A DNA stretch of 64,000 nucleotides from positions 164,953 to 228,952 of the forward strand of contig NZ_FQUP01000005.1 of the NCBI RefSeq assembly GCF_900129325.1. Reading direction: 5' to 3'. This document shows, piece by piece, positions 54,519 through 63,073 of the stretch (position 1 is the stretch's first letter; each line of letters opens with the position of its first letter). This DNA comes from Kaistia soli DSM 19436 (GTDB lineage Bacteria > Pseudomonadota > Alphaproteobacteria > Rhizobiales > Kaistiaceae). The notes below the pieces were generated by a model. That model saw nothing but the letters and a program-made list of their open reading frames with translations, was not told the origin of the DNA and did no database searches. A program made the translations under genes and the position numbers.

Positions 54519-55489
54519 TGCGTAACGGTGCCGATGCGCTCAGCCTCGGAAAGATTGGCCTTGGTGACGGCAATCGGCTCGACGAGGATGTCGGCTGAAG
54601 CCGGCTTGGTGCCCTCGCGAATGAAGTCGACCAGCGTCTTGACGGCGACGCGTCCCTGCTTGCCGGGGAACTGATCAACGGTTGCCGCGAGCGAGCCGTC
54701 GCTGACGGCCTTGAGAGCGTCCGTCGAACCGTCATAGCCATAGATGGCAATCTTGCCGTTGAGCTTGCGGGCCTCGACGGCCTGTGCGGCGCCGAGAGCC
54801 ATGTCGTCATTGGCGGCGACGATCACCTGCGGCGCTTCAGGAAGGCCGGTCAGAATATTTTCGGTGACAGAGAGGCCCTGGTCGCGACTGAAGCGGGCGG
54901 TCTGCTCGGAGACGAACTTGTAGAGATCGGGCTGCTTGTCGAGGACCGTATGGAGGCCCTTGTTGCGGTCATTGGCGGTCTTGTCGCCGGGGATGCCCTG
55001 CAGGTTGATCAGCGTCGCACCCTTCGGGAACTGGGCGGCGATCGCCTCTCCCTGACGCTCGGCGCCCTTAACGTTATCGGCCGCCACATTGGCGAGAACC
55101 TCGGGAACGCCATTCACCGGACGATCGATGGTCACGACCGGCACGCCGGCATCGATTGCGGCTTTCACGGCCGGAGCGAGTGCGTCGGCATCGGCCGGGG
55201 CGATGATGATGCCATCGACGCCCTGCACGACGGCGGCTTCGATATCGGCAATCTGCTTCGGCGCACTCAGCTGCCCGTCCGCCCTGAGGATCTTCACCTT
55301 GCCGATCTTGGAGGCTTCATCTTCCAACTGCTCCTGCAGGAAAACGAAATGCGGGAAGGCGTAGGTGAGCGACGAAACGAGGATGGTGACCTCAGCGTCC
55401 TTACCCTTCGGCGCCGCCGAAGCGGGGAAAGCATGAGCAGCCGCAAGCGCCGCGAGAGCGATCGCGGCAATCGTTGTCTTCGTCGACAT
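54515..55489 (-). CDS. Ribose-type sugar-binding protein
   Basis: Periplasmic binding protein of 324 residues (Peripla_BP_4). Start chosen at 55489 (AAAGGA about 10 nt upstream) giving signal peptide MSTKTTIAAIALAALAAAHAFPASA; an ATG 33 nt upstream only adds a hydrophilic tail. Mature part: VTILVSSLTYAFPHFVFLQEQLEDEA, DGIIIAPADADALAPAVKAAIDAGVPVVTIDRPV, NDDMALGAAQAVEA. Heads the operon that carries the ApsD- and ApnL-like genes. Confidence 0.92.
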   Translation of the reverse strand: MSTKTTIAAIALAALAAAHAFPASAAPKGKDAEVTILVSSLTYAFPHFVFLQEQLEDEASKIGKVKILRADGQLSAPKQIADIEAAVVQGVDGIIIAPADADALAPAVKAAIDAGVPVVTIDRPVNGVPEVLANVAADNVKGAERQGEAIAAQFPKGATLINLQGIPGDKTANDRNKGLHTVLDKQPDLYKFVSEQTARFSRDQGLSVTENILTGLPEAPQVIVAANDDMALGAAQAVEARKLNGKIAIYGYDGSTDALKAVSDGSLAATVDQFPGKQGRVAVKTLVDFIREGTKPASADILVEPIAVTKANLSEAERIGTVTQ

Positions 55490-55970
55490 CGGTGGAAATT
55501 CCTTTGGGATTTCAGTGCCCAAGCGACCTGGGCAATCTTTACTCCACTATCTATATTGAATTTATCGTGTATGATTGAAGGTACGATTTTCTGTGCGGAT
55601 CGGACAGGGAGAAACACAATTTCCATGCTGCGCAGGGCCGGCTTCCCAACGGCGCACCGGTCTAGTCTGATTGCCGGGGGGGCTTTGAGGGCTCCGCAAT
55701 CGCTTCGCGTACTCGAAAAGTGGGGTGATCGCTGTCCGCGCGTGTGTGCGATATCCCCCCACTGCCGCCCAGGCGGCGGGAGATCGCGCAGCGGCGCGCT
55801 ACCGCACAGGGGAGTTCGGCCCGGCCGATGGGGGCTTCGGCGCTGGCGACCGGCGCATGCCGCTCCTTCGTCAGGCGCTGCCCGATTCTGGACAGCTGAT
55901 GCACATTGCGACCACGAACGACGGCGGCTACCCGCCTTAAGCGTCGTTCCATTTCTGCTGGAGAAAGACG
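55490..55970. other. Divergent intergenic region with a long hairpin
   Basis: A 481-bp gap between the sugar-binding-protein gene and sseA. About 55540-55585 is AT-rich and is the likely promoter of the sugar operon. A long imperfect hairpin lies at 55719-55763 and further GC-rich short repeats follow to 55860. I see no protein gene; the frame at 55725-55940 has no recognisable character. Confidence 0.5.
55719..55763. other. Imperfect long hairpin upstream of sseA
   Basis: AGTGGGG plus GATCGC on the left (55719-55732) pairs with GCGAT plus CCCCACT on the right (55748-55763) around a loop of about 15 nt, with small bulges. No T-run follows on either strand, so it is not a standard terminator. 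It could be part of a structured leader or RNA; function unknown. Confidence 0.35.
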
Positions 55971-56825
55971 ATGAGTGATTGGCTTGTAACGACGGATTGG
56001 CTCGCATCGCATCTTGGCGATGACAAACTGGCCGTGCTCGATTGTTCCTGGTACCTGCCGGATTCAGGCAAGCAGGCGATCGACGATTTCCGTCGCAGCC
56101 ACATCCCCACCGCTCGGTTCATCGATCTGAGCGCCGTGTCGGACCCCACCTCGCCCTATGTGAACATGCTGCCGTCAGCGGAACTTTGGGCAACCGAGAT
56201 CGGCCGTCTCGGCATCGATAACGAGACGACCGTGATCATCTACGACGGCGGTTATGTCTCGGCGCGCCTGTGGTGGATGTTCCGCGTCTTTGGGCACGAC
56301 AATGTGCGCATTCTTGACGGCGGTTTGCGTAAATGGGTCGCGGAAGGGCGGCCGGTCGAGGCGGGCGATGCCGGGCAGCCAACCCCTGCCGTCTTCGAAG
56401 CTGCTCTTCTGCCTGGCCGGGTCGCGGACATTGAGGATGTGCGATCCGCGCTGGGAAGCGGTGTGATCGTCGTCGATGCGCGCACGGCGGCTCGCTTCGA
56501 TGGAACGGAGGGCTCAGGCTATCCGGGCGTCGCGAGCGGCCACATGCCCAACGCCATCAACACGCCTTGGGCGAAGTTCTTCGACCCAGCGAATAATTTC
56601 GCCTTCGTCGACACTGAGGCCGCGGCCAAGGTGTTTGCCGATGCGGGTGTCGATGTCCGCGGCCGAGTGATCACCACCTGTGGGTCTGGCGTTACGGCCG
56701 CCATCCTCGGTTTCATGATCGAGCGGGCCGGCAACGGGAACTGGACGCTCTATGACGGCTCCTGGCACGAATGGGGCCAGCGCGACGACACGCCGAAACT
56801 GACGGCCGCCAAGCCGGACGCGTGA
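55971..56825 (+). CDS. sseA: 3-mercaptopyruvate/thiosulfate sulfurtransferase
   Basis: Two-domain rhodanese of 284 residues. The inactive N-terminal rhodanese domain (LVTTDWLASHLGDDKLAVLDCSWYLP, HIPTARFIDLSAVSDP) is followed by the catalytic one with Cys237 in the loop CGSGVTA, the form found in SseA/3-mercaptopyruvate sulfurtransferases rather than CRKGVTA of thiosulfate-specific rhodanese. Start has GGAGAAAG just upstream. Single gene, followed by a shared hairpin; unrelated to the sugar operon beside it. Confidence 0.93.
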   Translation: MSDWLVTTDWLASHLGDDKLAVLDCSWYLPDSGKQAIDDFRRSHIPTARFIDLSAVSDPTSPYVNMLPSAELWATEIGRLGIDNETTVIIYDGGYVSARLWWMFRVFGHDNVRILDGGLRKWVAEGRPVEAGDAGQPTPAVFEAALLPGRVADIEDVRSALGSGVIVVDARTAARFDGTEGSGYPGVASGHMPNAINTPWAKFFDPANNFAFVDTEAAAKVFADAGVDVRGRVITTCGSGVTAAILGFMIERAGNGNWTLYDGSWHEWGQRDDTPKLTAAKPDA

Positions 56826-56845
56826 TTTCGGGTTGGTCCGCTGGG

Positions 56846-56874
56846 GCCCCAGTGTTCTGCCGGGACACTGGGGC
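56846..56874. terminator. Hairpin between convergent sseA and SDR genes
   Basis: A perfect 10-bp stem (GCCCCAGTGT at 56846-56855 and ACACTGGGGC at 56865-56874) with a 9-nt loop, 20 nt after the sseA stop and 26 nt after the end of the opposing SDR gene. There is no T-run on either side, so it may be a bidirectional attenuating structure rather than a strict intrinsic terminator. Confidence 0.6.
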
Positions 56875-56900
56875 GTTGCAGCAGCAATGGTCGTCCCGCG

Positions 56901-57644
56901 CTATCGTTCGTAGAATTTGTTCAGCCTGGGGCTGATGACGACCTCGTTGAGGCAGACCGAAGCGGGCTGCGTCGCGATGAACAGCGCGAGCGCTGCAAGA
57001 TCAGCCGGCTGAAGCATCTCTGCACGCTCTTCTGATGACGGCGGCGTCGGACGCTTGTCGAGAATCGGCGTCGCGACCTCCGCCGGCAGGATGGCCGTCG
57101 AGCGGATGCCGTTGCGATATTCCTCCATGTTGATGCTTTGGCTCATTGCTACGACGGCATGCTTTGCAGCGGTATAGGCCGGTCCGCTCACGGGATGGAT
57201 GAACTTGCCGGCCCATGACGCGATATGGATCAGCTGGCCTTGCCCGGCCTTGCGCATCGGATGCATCGCGGCGGTGGCGCAGTAGAATGCGGCCGACAGA
57301 TTGCTGGCGATGAGCGTATCGATGCTGCTGCTAGTGAGGTCCTTCCAGGCACGGTCAACGATGTTGCCGCCGGCATTGTTGATGAGAATGTCGAGCCGCC
57401 CGAACCGCGCCTCGATTTCACCGACGATCAATTCTGCCGTTTCGGCATCGGTGAGGTCGCCGGCTCTGACAACGCTCTTTCCGCCGTCGCGGGTGATGGT
57501 CTGAGCCGTCTGCTCGAGCGCGTCCTGGCGCCGACCGGTGAGCACGACGGTACAGCCGGCGTCGGCCAGCGCGGTCGCCACCGCCTGTCCGATGCCGCTG
57601 CCTGCGCCCGTGATCCAAGCGACCTTTCCGACCAGGCTGTTCAT
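56901..57644 (-). CDS. SDR-family oxidoreductase
   Basis: Short-chain dehydrogenase of 247 residues from the ATG at 57644 (AGGGA 9 nt upstream): TGAGSGIG cofactor loop, LTGRRQD (Arg, suggesting NADP(H)), NNAGGNI, HIASWAGK with catalytic Ser, catalytic YTAAK, and EVVISPRLNKFYER C-terminus. The clan usually called general oxidoreductases of YdfG/serine dehydrogenase type. Its upstream end abuts a transposase scrap, so it could once have belonged to the sugar-importer group to its right. Substrate unknown. Confidence 0.88.
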   Translation of the reverse strand: MNSLVGKVAWITGAGSGIGQAVATALADAGCTVVLTGRRQDALEQTAQTITRDGGKSVVRAGDLTDAETAELIVGEIEARFGRLDILINNAGGNIVDRAWKDLTSSSIDTLIASNLSAAFYCATAAMHPMRKAGQGQLIHIASWAGKFIHPVSGPAYTAAKHAVVAMSQSINMEEYRNGIRSTAILPAEVATPILDKRPTPPSSEERAEMLQPADLAALALFIATQPASVCLNEVVISPRLNKFYER

Positions 57645-57682
57645 GTGTGTCGTTCCCTGCAAGAGGATGTTGCTGATAGCGA

Positions 57683-57976
57683 ATGGAGACGCGGAAGGGC
57701 AAGCGTGCCGGGCAAGTGCTGGCTGACCGCGCTTATGTCACCGATAGCCTCCAGGACATCATCCTCAATCAGGGTGGCCAGCCAGTCATTCCACCCCGCG
57801 GCCACCGCAGGAATCAGCGCTCCTATGACCGCATCGCCTACAAGCAGCGACGGGGTATCGTAAGTTCCTTCGCCAGACTCAAACAACGGCGCCGCATCGC
57901 AACCCGATACGACGATCTGGCCGCGAATTTCACAGGCTTGATCAAAATCGCAAGCGTCATGCTATGGCTCAACTAG
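57683..57976 (+). mobile_element. IS5-family transposase fragment (C-terminal part, inactive)
   Basis: Ninety-seven codons match the C-terminal third of IS5-type DDE transposases: GQVLADRAYVTDSL (second catalytic Asp region), QPVIPPRGHRRNQRSYDR, RRIATRYDDLAANFTGLIK and ASVMLWLN ending. The N-terminal two-thirds with the first catalytic Asp is absent, and the usual VER(F) catalytic Glu segment reads IVSSF, so the Glu is lost. I see no terminal inverted repeats. It marks an old insertion and deletion between the SDR and the CUT1 importer. Confidence 0.82.
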
Positions 57977-58016
57977 ATAATCGTCACCACAGCCTAAAGC
58001 CTTTTGAGTGGCGAGC

Positions 58017-58844
58017 TCAGCCCTTGATACCGCCGCTGACGAGTCCGTTTACGATGTGCTTCTGCATCGCGATGAAGAAGACAACAACTGGGAAGAGCAC
58101 GATAACCGTCAGCGTCATGAAGGCCGGCCAGTTGATCGCAAACTGCCCTACCGCGGAATAGACCTGCAGCACCAAAGTCTTGTTGACGGGAGAACTCAGG
58201 AACACGGTCGGCGTTATGAAATCGTTCCATACCCACATCGTCTGGAAGACACCGACCGTGATCAGGATCGGCCGGATCAGCGGCAGGACGATCCGCCAGT
58301 AGATGCCAAAGGTGCCGCACCCGTCGATGCGGGCCGCCTCGATGATCTCGAACGGCACCGTGCGCATATAGCCGAGAATGAGGAAGTAACAGAAGATCGA
58401 GCCGGCGCTGTACATCACGACGAGCCCGTTCAGGCTGTCGACGAGATGAACCCGCGCCAGCATCTGGTAGAGCGGAATGAGTGTCGACTGGAACGGCACC
58501 ATGAAGGCCAGCAGCAAGGCGGCTCCGAACAGCCTGTTGAGCGCGGTGCGCCGCGTGATCATGCCATAGGCCGCCATGGAGCCGATCAGCAGCATGAGGA
58601 ACACTGATGCGCCGGTAATGTAGAGCGTGTTCAGCGCACTCCGCAGAATCGGAACGGTCCGGAACACGGAAAGGTAGTTGTCGAGGAACAGCCGAGACGG
58701 CAGGCCGAAAGGTGAATTGCCGGCTACCTGCTGCGTTTTCAACGTGTTGACGATGATATAGTAGAAGGGCAAGCCCATGATGACCGCGAGCGCGATCATG
58801 GTGATGCTGAGCAGGGCCAACATCTTGCTGTTCTGGCGGTGCAT
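58017..58844 (-). CDS. CUT1 sugar ABC transporter permease (MalG/UgpE type)
   Basis: Permease of 275 residues with six hydrophobic segments, GLPFYYIIVNTLKT near the start, and the EAA loop EIIEAARIDGCGTFGIYWRIVLPLIRPIL. It starts immediately before the stop of the partner permease gene (no gap). In most CUT1 operons an ATPase gene follows here; instead there is the transposase scrap. Confidence 0.92.
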   Translation of the reverse strand: MHRQNSKMLALLSITMIALAVIMGLPFYYIIVNTLKTQQVAGNSPFGLPSRLFLDNYLSVFRTVPILRSALNTLYITGASVFLMLLIGSMAAYGMITRRTALNRLFGAALLLAFMVPFQSTLIPLYQMLARVHLVDSLNGLVVMYSAGSIFCYFLILGYMRTVPFEIIEAARIDGCGTFGIYWRIVLPLIRPILITVGVFQTMWVWNDFITPTVFLSSPVNKTLVLQVYSAVGQFAINWPAFMTLTVIVLFPVVVFFIAMQKHIVNGLVSGGIKG

Positions 58845-59792
58845 CTAAAGGCGCCTTTCAAGACGGCGTGAGATCGCGAACTGCGCGACGACCACGGCCA
58901 GCACCAGCAGCATGAAAACGACAGCGAGCGCCGAGGCCTCGCCGAACTTCGCTTCTCCCAGTCCCCGGCGGATGATCACTTGCGACAGCGTTGTCGTCGC
59001 ATAGCCAGGGCCGCCTTTGGTCAGCGTATAGGGCAGGTCGAACACCTTGAGCCCGCCGGTGAGCAGCAGCATCTGACTTACCGTGACGGCCGGCGCGAGG
59101 AGCGGCAGCGTCAGATGAAAAAAACGCTGCCGCGCATTGGCGCCATCGATCGCCGCCGCCTCGTAGAAATCGCTTGGGATCGATTGCAGATAGGCGAGAT
59201 AGAGGATCGCGTGCCAGCCGGTTTGCCCCCAGACGGAGACCAGCACCGTGGAAAGTCGCGCGAGCATCGGATCGGAGAGCCAGGGCACTGACCCAAGACC
59301 GACGAGCCCAATCACGGTGTTGACGGCGCCCGATGGCAGCGGCGACAGGATGAAGGACCAGACGAGGCCGAGCACGGCGATGCTGGGGATGGCGGGGAAG
59401 AAGAAAACCGCGCGGACGGCGTTACGTCCAAGGAAGTGCTGGTTCAGCGCGATGGCGAGCGGGATGGCAAGCGCCGTCACTACGATCGTCGTGGAGACGG
59501 CATAGAAGAAAGTGTAGCCGAGCGAGGCGATCATCGAGGGATCGGTGAATGCGCGGACGTAGTTTTTGATGCCGACGAAGCGCAGCGCACGCGAGTAGCC
59601 GTTGAAATCCGTAAGGCTGTACCAGAGCGTCTGGCCGAGCGGGATCAGGAAAAGTGCGAGGAAGACCACTGCGATCGGAAGCAGAAAGACCTGCCTCGCC
59701 ATGGCCTCGCGCCACCAGTGGCGAAGTGTCTGCATGCGTGGGACGGTTCCAGGCAGCGCGACGCCGACGATCACATTTCTGTCGATGTTCAC
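58845..59792 (-). CDS. CUT1 sugar ABC transporter permease (MalF/UgpA type)
   Basis: Permease of 315 residues; GTG start at 59792 chosen for GGAG 6 nt upstream (GTG at 59804 and ATG at 59735 are alternatives). Six membrane segments (FLLPIAVVFLALFLIPLGQTLWYSL first), EAA loop DFYEAAAIDGANARQRFFHLTLPLLAPAV, and the typical YTLTKGGPGYATTTLSQVIIRRGL stretch. Seventy-one nt after the binding-protein gene. Forms the channel with the next gene's product. Confidence 0.9.
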   Translation of the reverse strand: MNIDRNVIVGVALPGTVPRMQTLRHWWREAMARQVFLLPIAVVFLALFLIPLGQTLWYSLTDFNGYSRALRFVGIKNYVRAFTDPSMIASLGYTFFYAVSTTIVVTALAIPLAIALNQHFLGRNAVRAVFFFPAIPSIAVLGLVWSFILSPLPSGAVNTVIGLVGLGSVPWLSDPMLARLSTVLVSVWGQTGWHAILYLAYLQSIPSDFYEAAAIDGANARQRFFHLTLPLLAPAVTVSQMLLLTGGLKVFDLPYTLTKGGPGYATTTLSQVIIRRGLGEAKFGEASALAVVFMLLVLAVVVAQFAISRRLERRL

Positions 59793-59863
59793 TGTGAACT
59801 CCACTAAGGGCGGGGCGGCCGTGGGAGGAGTGGCGGCCGCCCCGCTTCAGCCCGTTCGCGCGT

Positions 59864-61126
59864 CTACTGACTGTCGGCCAGCTTTGCGTCGAGGGCCTTG
59901 CCTACGTCGGCCGGCTTTATGCCGCCGGCGACCATGTTCTGGATCTGCGCCACCATCTCGGTGTGGAGCGCGTCTTGCGCGCGTGGCCAGGATGTCATCG
60001 GCAGATAGATCCGGCTCGCCTCGATACCGGCATAAATCGCGGCGAGTGCGGGATCGAGGTCGGGCTTGTAGTCCGCGGTCGTGGTGATCGCGCCGGAGGA
60101 CTTGTGATAGAGTTTCACGGCCTCTGGCGAAGCCAAGAAGGTCAGGAAGGCTTCAGCCTGCTGCAAATGCTCGGTCGCCGAATTGATGGCATAGCCCGGC
60201 GATGGAGCGCCGGACAGGAAGCTCTCCCCGGACACCGGGCCAGGCACTGCCATGAAGTTCATCTCGATCTGCGGATTGATGCCGCGAATTGCTGGTAGAT
60301 TCCAAGGTCCCGCGCCCATCATCGCGACCTTACTAGTCGCAAATTCATTGACGATCTGATCGTCAGACAGACCAAGAACATCGCGACTGATCAGACCATC
60401 GTCATAAAGCTTCGCATAGAGGGACAGTGGCCCGGTCCATTCCTTCTCGAAGCTGGTCTGACCTGAGAAGATCTTCTGGTCAACATTGCCGCCTTCCTTG
60501 GAGAAGGCGAGGCCAATAAGGGCATAGAGCGGCATGAGGTTGCCGCTCTGCACACCGTCGTAATAGGGCGTGATGCCAGCGTCCTTCAGCTTTTTCGCAA
60601 GGGCGAGGAACTCGTCCCAGCTCTTCGGCGGTTCAGTCATGCCGACCTTGTCGGTCAGCGCCTTGTTGTAGAGAATTCCGCCGCCCCACGAGGCGAGCGA
60701 GAGGCCATAGGCCTTGCCGTCCGCGCCATAGGCGGCGCGGTTCTGCGGGTTCATCGTCTTGATGAAATCGTAGCCCGAGAGATCCTTGACGAAGCCGCCA
60801 TCAATCAGCGCGTTCTTGTTTTCGGCGGCGATGATGAAGACGTCCGCAGCCGTGTTGGAGAGGAGCCGCGTCTGAAGCGTCTGCACATATTCATTGACCG
60901 GCGGCGCGTTGGAGAAATCGATCCTGATGTCAGGATTGGCCTCCTCGAAGGCCGCGATCACCGGCTTCATCACCTGCTCGTTGTCCCACGAGAAGAAGCT
61001 GAGATGGGTTGGCTCCGCAACTGCCGGGACTGCAGCGAGCAGGCTGCCCGCGATCAGCATGGTCGCGGCCGCCATCCGCCGAAGACCGCGGCTGTGCCCT
61101 TGGTGTGTGCAATCTTTGCCGATCAT
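59864..61126 (-). CDS. CUT1 sugar-binding protein
   Basis: Extracellular solute-binding protein family 1, 420 residues from the ATG at 61126 (GGGGAGGA 8 nt upstream), with a Sec signal (GLRRMAAATMLIAGSLLAAVPAVA, cleavage before EPTH). Mature part: LSFFSWDNEQVMKPVIAAFEEANPDI, ADVFIIAAENKNALIDGGFVKDLS, YGLSLASWGGGILYNKAL, KSWDEFLALAKKLKDAG, APSPGYAINSATEHLQQAEAFLTFL. Probably binds an oligosaccharide or glycoside. Divergent from the GH43-GntR fusion gene, which is the obvious regulator and hydrolase candidate. Confidence 0.92.
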   Translation of the reverse strand: MIGKDCTHQGHSRGLRRMAAATMLIAGSLLAAVPAVAEPTHLSFFSWDNEQVMKPVIAAFEEANPDIRIDFSNAPPVNEYVQTLQTRLLSNTAADVFIIAAENKNALIDGGFVKDLSGYDFIKTMNPQNRAAYGADGKAYGLSLASWGGGILYNKALTDKVGMTEPPKSWDEFLALAKKLKDAGITPYYDGVQSGNLMPLYALIGLAFSKEGGNVDQKIFSGQTSFEKEWTGPLSLYAKLYDDGLISRDVLGLSDDQIVNEFATSKVAMMGAGPWNLPAIRGINPQIEMNFMAVPGPVSGESFLSGAPSPGYAINSATEHLQQAEAFLTFLASPEAVKLYHKSSGAITTTADYKPDLDPALAAIYAGIEASRIYLPMTSWPRAQDALHTEMVAQIQNMVAGGIKPADVGKALDAKLADSQ

Positions 61127-61209
61127 CGAATCATTCCTCCCCTTCATGGTCTTGATGCAGCGAACCCTCCAGTTCGCCACAGGAGGGGCCGCGAACGGTC
61201 CCGCCATTC

Positions 61210-61259
61210 ATCCGAATAAACAAAATAATGCTCCGTTGACAAGTCTCTATTTATCCGAA
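61210..61259. promoter_or_regulatory. ATCCGAA direct repeat in the importer/fusion divergent region
   Basis: ATCCGAA at 61210-61216 and 61253-61259, 43 bp (about four turns) apart, with a TTGACA at 61236-61241 on the plus strand and TTGTCA on the minus strand in between. The region is AT-rich and lies between two divergent start codons, so it is the shared promoter area. Candidate site for the fusion regulator; weak. Confidence 0.35.
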
Positions 61260-61336
61260 CATTTGGCTTGTGTCCGCGCCGCGGGGTCCAGTTTATGGAT
61301 CGTCGTCGGCGGTCTTGCCCGTGAGGAGATGCCCGA

Positions 61337-63073
61337 TTGTCCGCGCCGATTTTCGCCGACCCCGTTCTCGACGGAGCGGCCGACCCGACCGTTATCCGTC
61401 GCCGCGGCACGAACGAGTGGTGGATGTTCTACACAAACCGGCGTGCCACCTTCGAAGGGCCGGGCGTCGCCTGGGTGCATGGCAGTCCGATCGGCATCGC
61501 CGTATCGAGCGATGGCGGCCGCAGCTGGCACTATCGCGGTACGGTGCAGGGGCTCGACGATCCCGCCGACCCCGGCCTCAATACGCATTGGGCACCGGAA
61601 GTGATCTTCGCCGAAGGCGAATATCACATGTATCTCTCTTATATTTCCGGCACGCCCGACCGCTGGCCCGGCCACAAACGCCAGATTGTGCATTTCGTCA
61701 GCGATGATCTCATGAGCTGGCGGCGCATCGGCCCGATCGCGCTTAGTTCGGACTACGTGATTGACGCTGCCGTCGCGCGCTGCCCGGACGGGCTCTATCG
61801 CCTCTGGTACAAGGACGAGGGCAACGGCTCGGGCACGGGTGTCGCGGCGAGCCCCGATCTTTATGAATGGACGGTTGAGGGCGTCGCCATCCCGCCGGCA
61901 CCCGGTCACGAGGGACCGAATGTGTTCGCCCTCGGCGGTTGGTATTGGATGATCGTCGACGAATGGCGGGGCCTCGCCGCCTTCCGGTCATCCGATGCGC
62001 GCGCCTGGGACCGTCAGGGCCTCATCCTCGACCGGCCCGGCTCCGATCCGCTCGACCGCCAGATTGGACGCCATGCCGACGTTGTCCCGCTCGGTGACCG
62101 GGCCGCGATCTATTACTTCACGCACCCGCACTGGTCGGCGGCGCACACGGCAGAGGCAGTCACCTTCTCTGACCGGCGCACCGTGATCCATGCGGCGACG
62201 CTGACCGTCGAGAACGACCGGCTTGTCTGTCGCCGCGACCAGTCACCCGAGCCGCTCGGCGGCGGCGATGCCGGTGAAGATGACGCCATGGCCGCTACGG
62301 CTGTCGCGCCGTCATCGACGACCCGGGATGGGTCGTCCGGCGGCATGAAGGCTGCCCTCGGGCGGCCTCGTGTGCATGCCGGCATGCTCGAAACCCTGGT
62401 CGGGCGGATCCTCGGCGGTATCTACCGGGAGGGCGAGCCCTTGCCGGCGGAATCCGTACTCTGTACCGAGCTCGAGGTCAGCCACAGCGCATTGCGCGAA
62501 GCGCTGCGGGTGCTTTCTGGCAAAGGAATCGTAAAGGCGCGGCCGCGCCTCGGCACCATCGTGCAGCCGCGGCGCAACTGGTCTGTGGTCGACGCGCAGC
62601 TTATCGACTGGATGGTCGCAGCCGATCATGCCGACGCACTCCTCGCCGACCTCATTGCCGCCCGCCTCTGGCTGGAGCCGGCGGCGGCGGCGATGGCGGC
62701 TGGTGCCGCAACCGGCGCCGATCTCGCTGCGTTGGAGGCGGCGCTTGCGGAGATGTCGGCCGCCGCGCGGCTCGATGATATCAAGGCTTATGTGGCGGCG
62801 GATGCCGGTTTTCATCGTGCGTTGATGAAGGCGAGCGGCAACCGGATATTCGAGCAACTGGCCGCCGTCATCACGCCGACAGACGGTTATTGCCTCCGCG
62901 TCAATGCTCTGCGTGGAATTCGTCCGCGCGAGGCGGTGAAACTGCACGAGCGACTCGTCGACAGTATTCGTCTTCGTGATCCCGAAGCTGCCACGGCGAT
63001 TGCCGCTTCGCTTCTGGCCGATGTCAGCGCCTCGCGCGTCCGGCGGGCCGTGGGCGCTACTGTCGGTGCATGA
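61337..63073 (+). CDS. GH43-like glycosidase fused to a GntR/FCD regulator
   Basis: One open frame of 578 residues with two unlike halves. Residues 1-300 read as a five-bladed beta-propeller glycosidase of GH43 clan type: ADPTVI (Asp16), HWAPEVI, VIDAAV (Asp143) and EGPNVF (Glu192) match the DP, ID and EGP catalytic positions; there is no signal peptide. A linker of about 40 residues (Gly, Asp, Ala, Ser rich) leads to a GntR HTH (GRILGGIYREGEPLPAESVL, LEVSHSALREALRVLSGKGIV; about 350-412) and an FCD ligand domain with DAGFHRALMKASGN and LHERLVDSI. A possible internal start is Met318 (62288), preceded by GGTGAAG, so two proteins could also be made. Divergent from the CUT1 importer. Confidence 0.8.
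   Translation: MSAPIFADPVLDGAADPTVIRRRGTNEWWMFYTNRRATFEGPGVAWVHGSPIGIAVSSDGGRSWHYRGTVQGLDDPADPGLNTHWAPEVIFAEGEYHMYLSYISGTPDRWPGHKRQIVHFVSDDLMSWRRIGPIALSSDYVIDAAVARCPDGLYRLWYKDEGNGSGTGVAASPDLYEWTVEGVAIPPAPGHEGPNVFALGGWYWMIVDEWRGLAAFRSSDARAWDRQGLILDRPGSDPLDRQIGRHADVVPLGDRAAIYYFTHPHWSAAHTAEAVTFSDRRTVIHAATLTVENDRLVCRRDQSPEPLGGGDAGEDDAMAATAVAPSSTTRDGSSGGMKAALGRPRVHAGMLETLVGRILGGIYREGEPLPAESVLCTELEVSHSALREALRVLSGKGIVKARPRLGTIVQPRRNWSVVDAQLIDWMVAADHADALLADLIAARLWLEPAAAAMAAGAATGADLAALEAALAEMSAAARLDDIKAYVAADAGFHRALMKASGNRIFEQLAAVITPTDGYCLRVNALRGIRPREAVKLHERLVDSIRLRDPEAATAIAASLLADVSASRVRRAVGATVGA

Noticed and set aside
55725..55940. A 71-codon plus-strand frame just before sseA
   Set aside because: Biased composition, overlaps a hairpin-rich stretch and lacks any recognisable motif.
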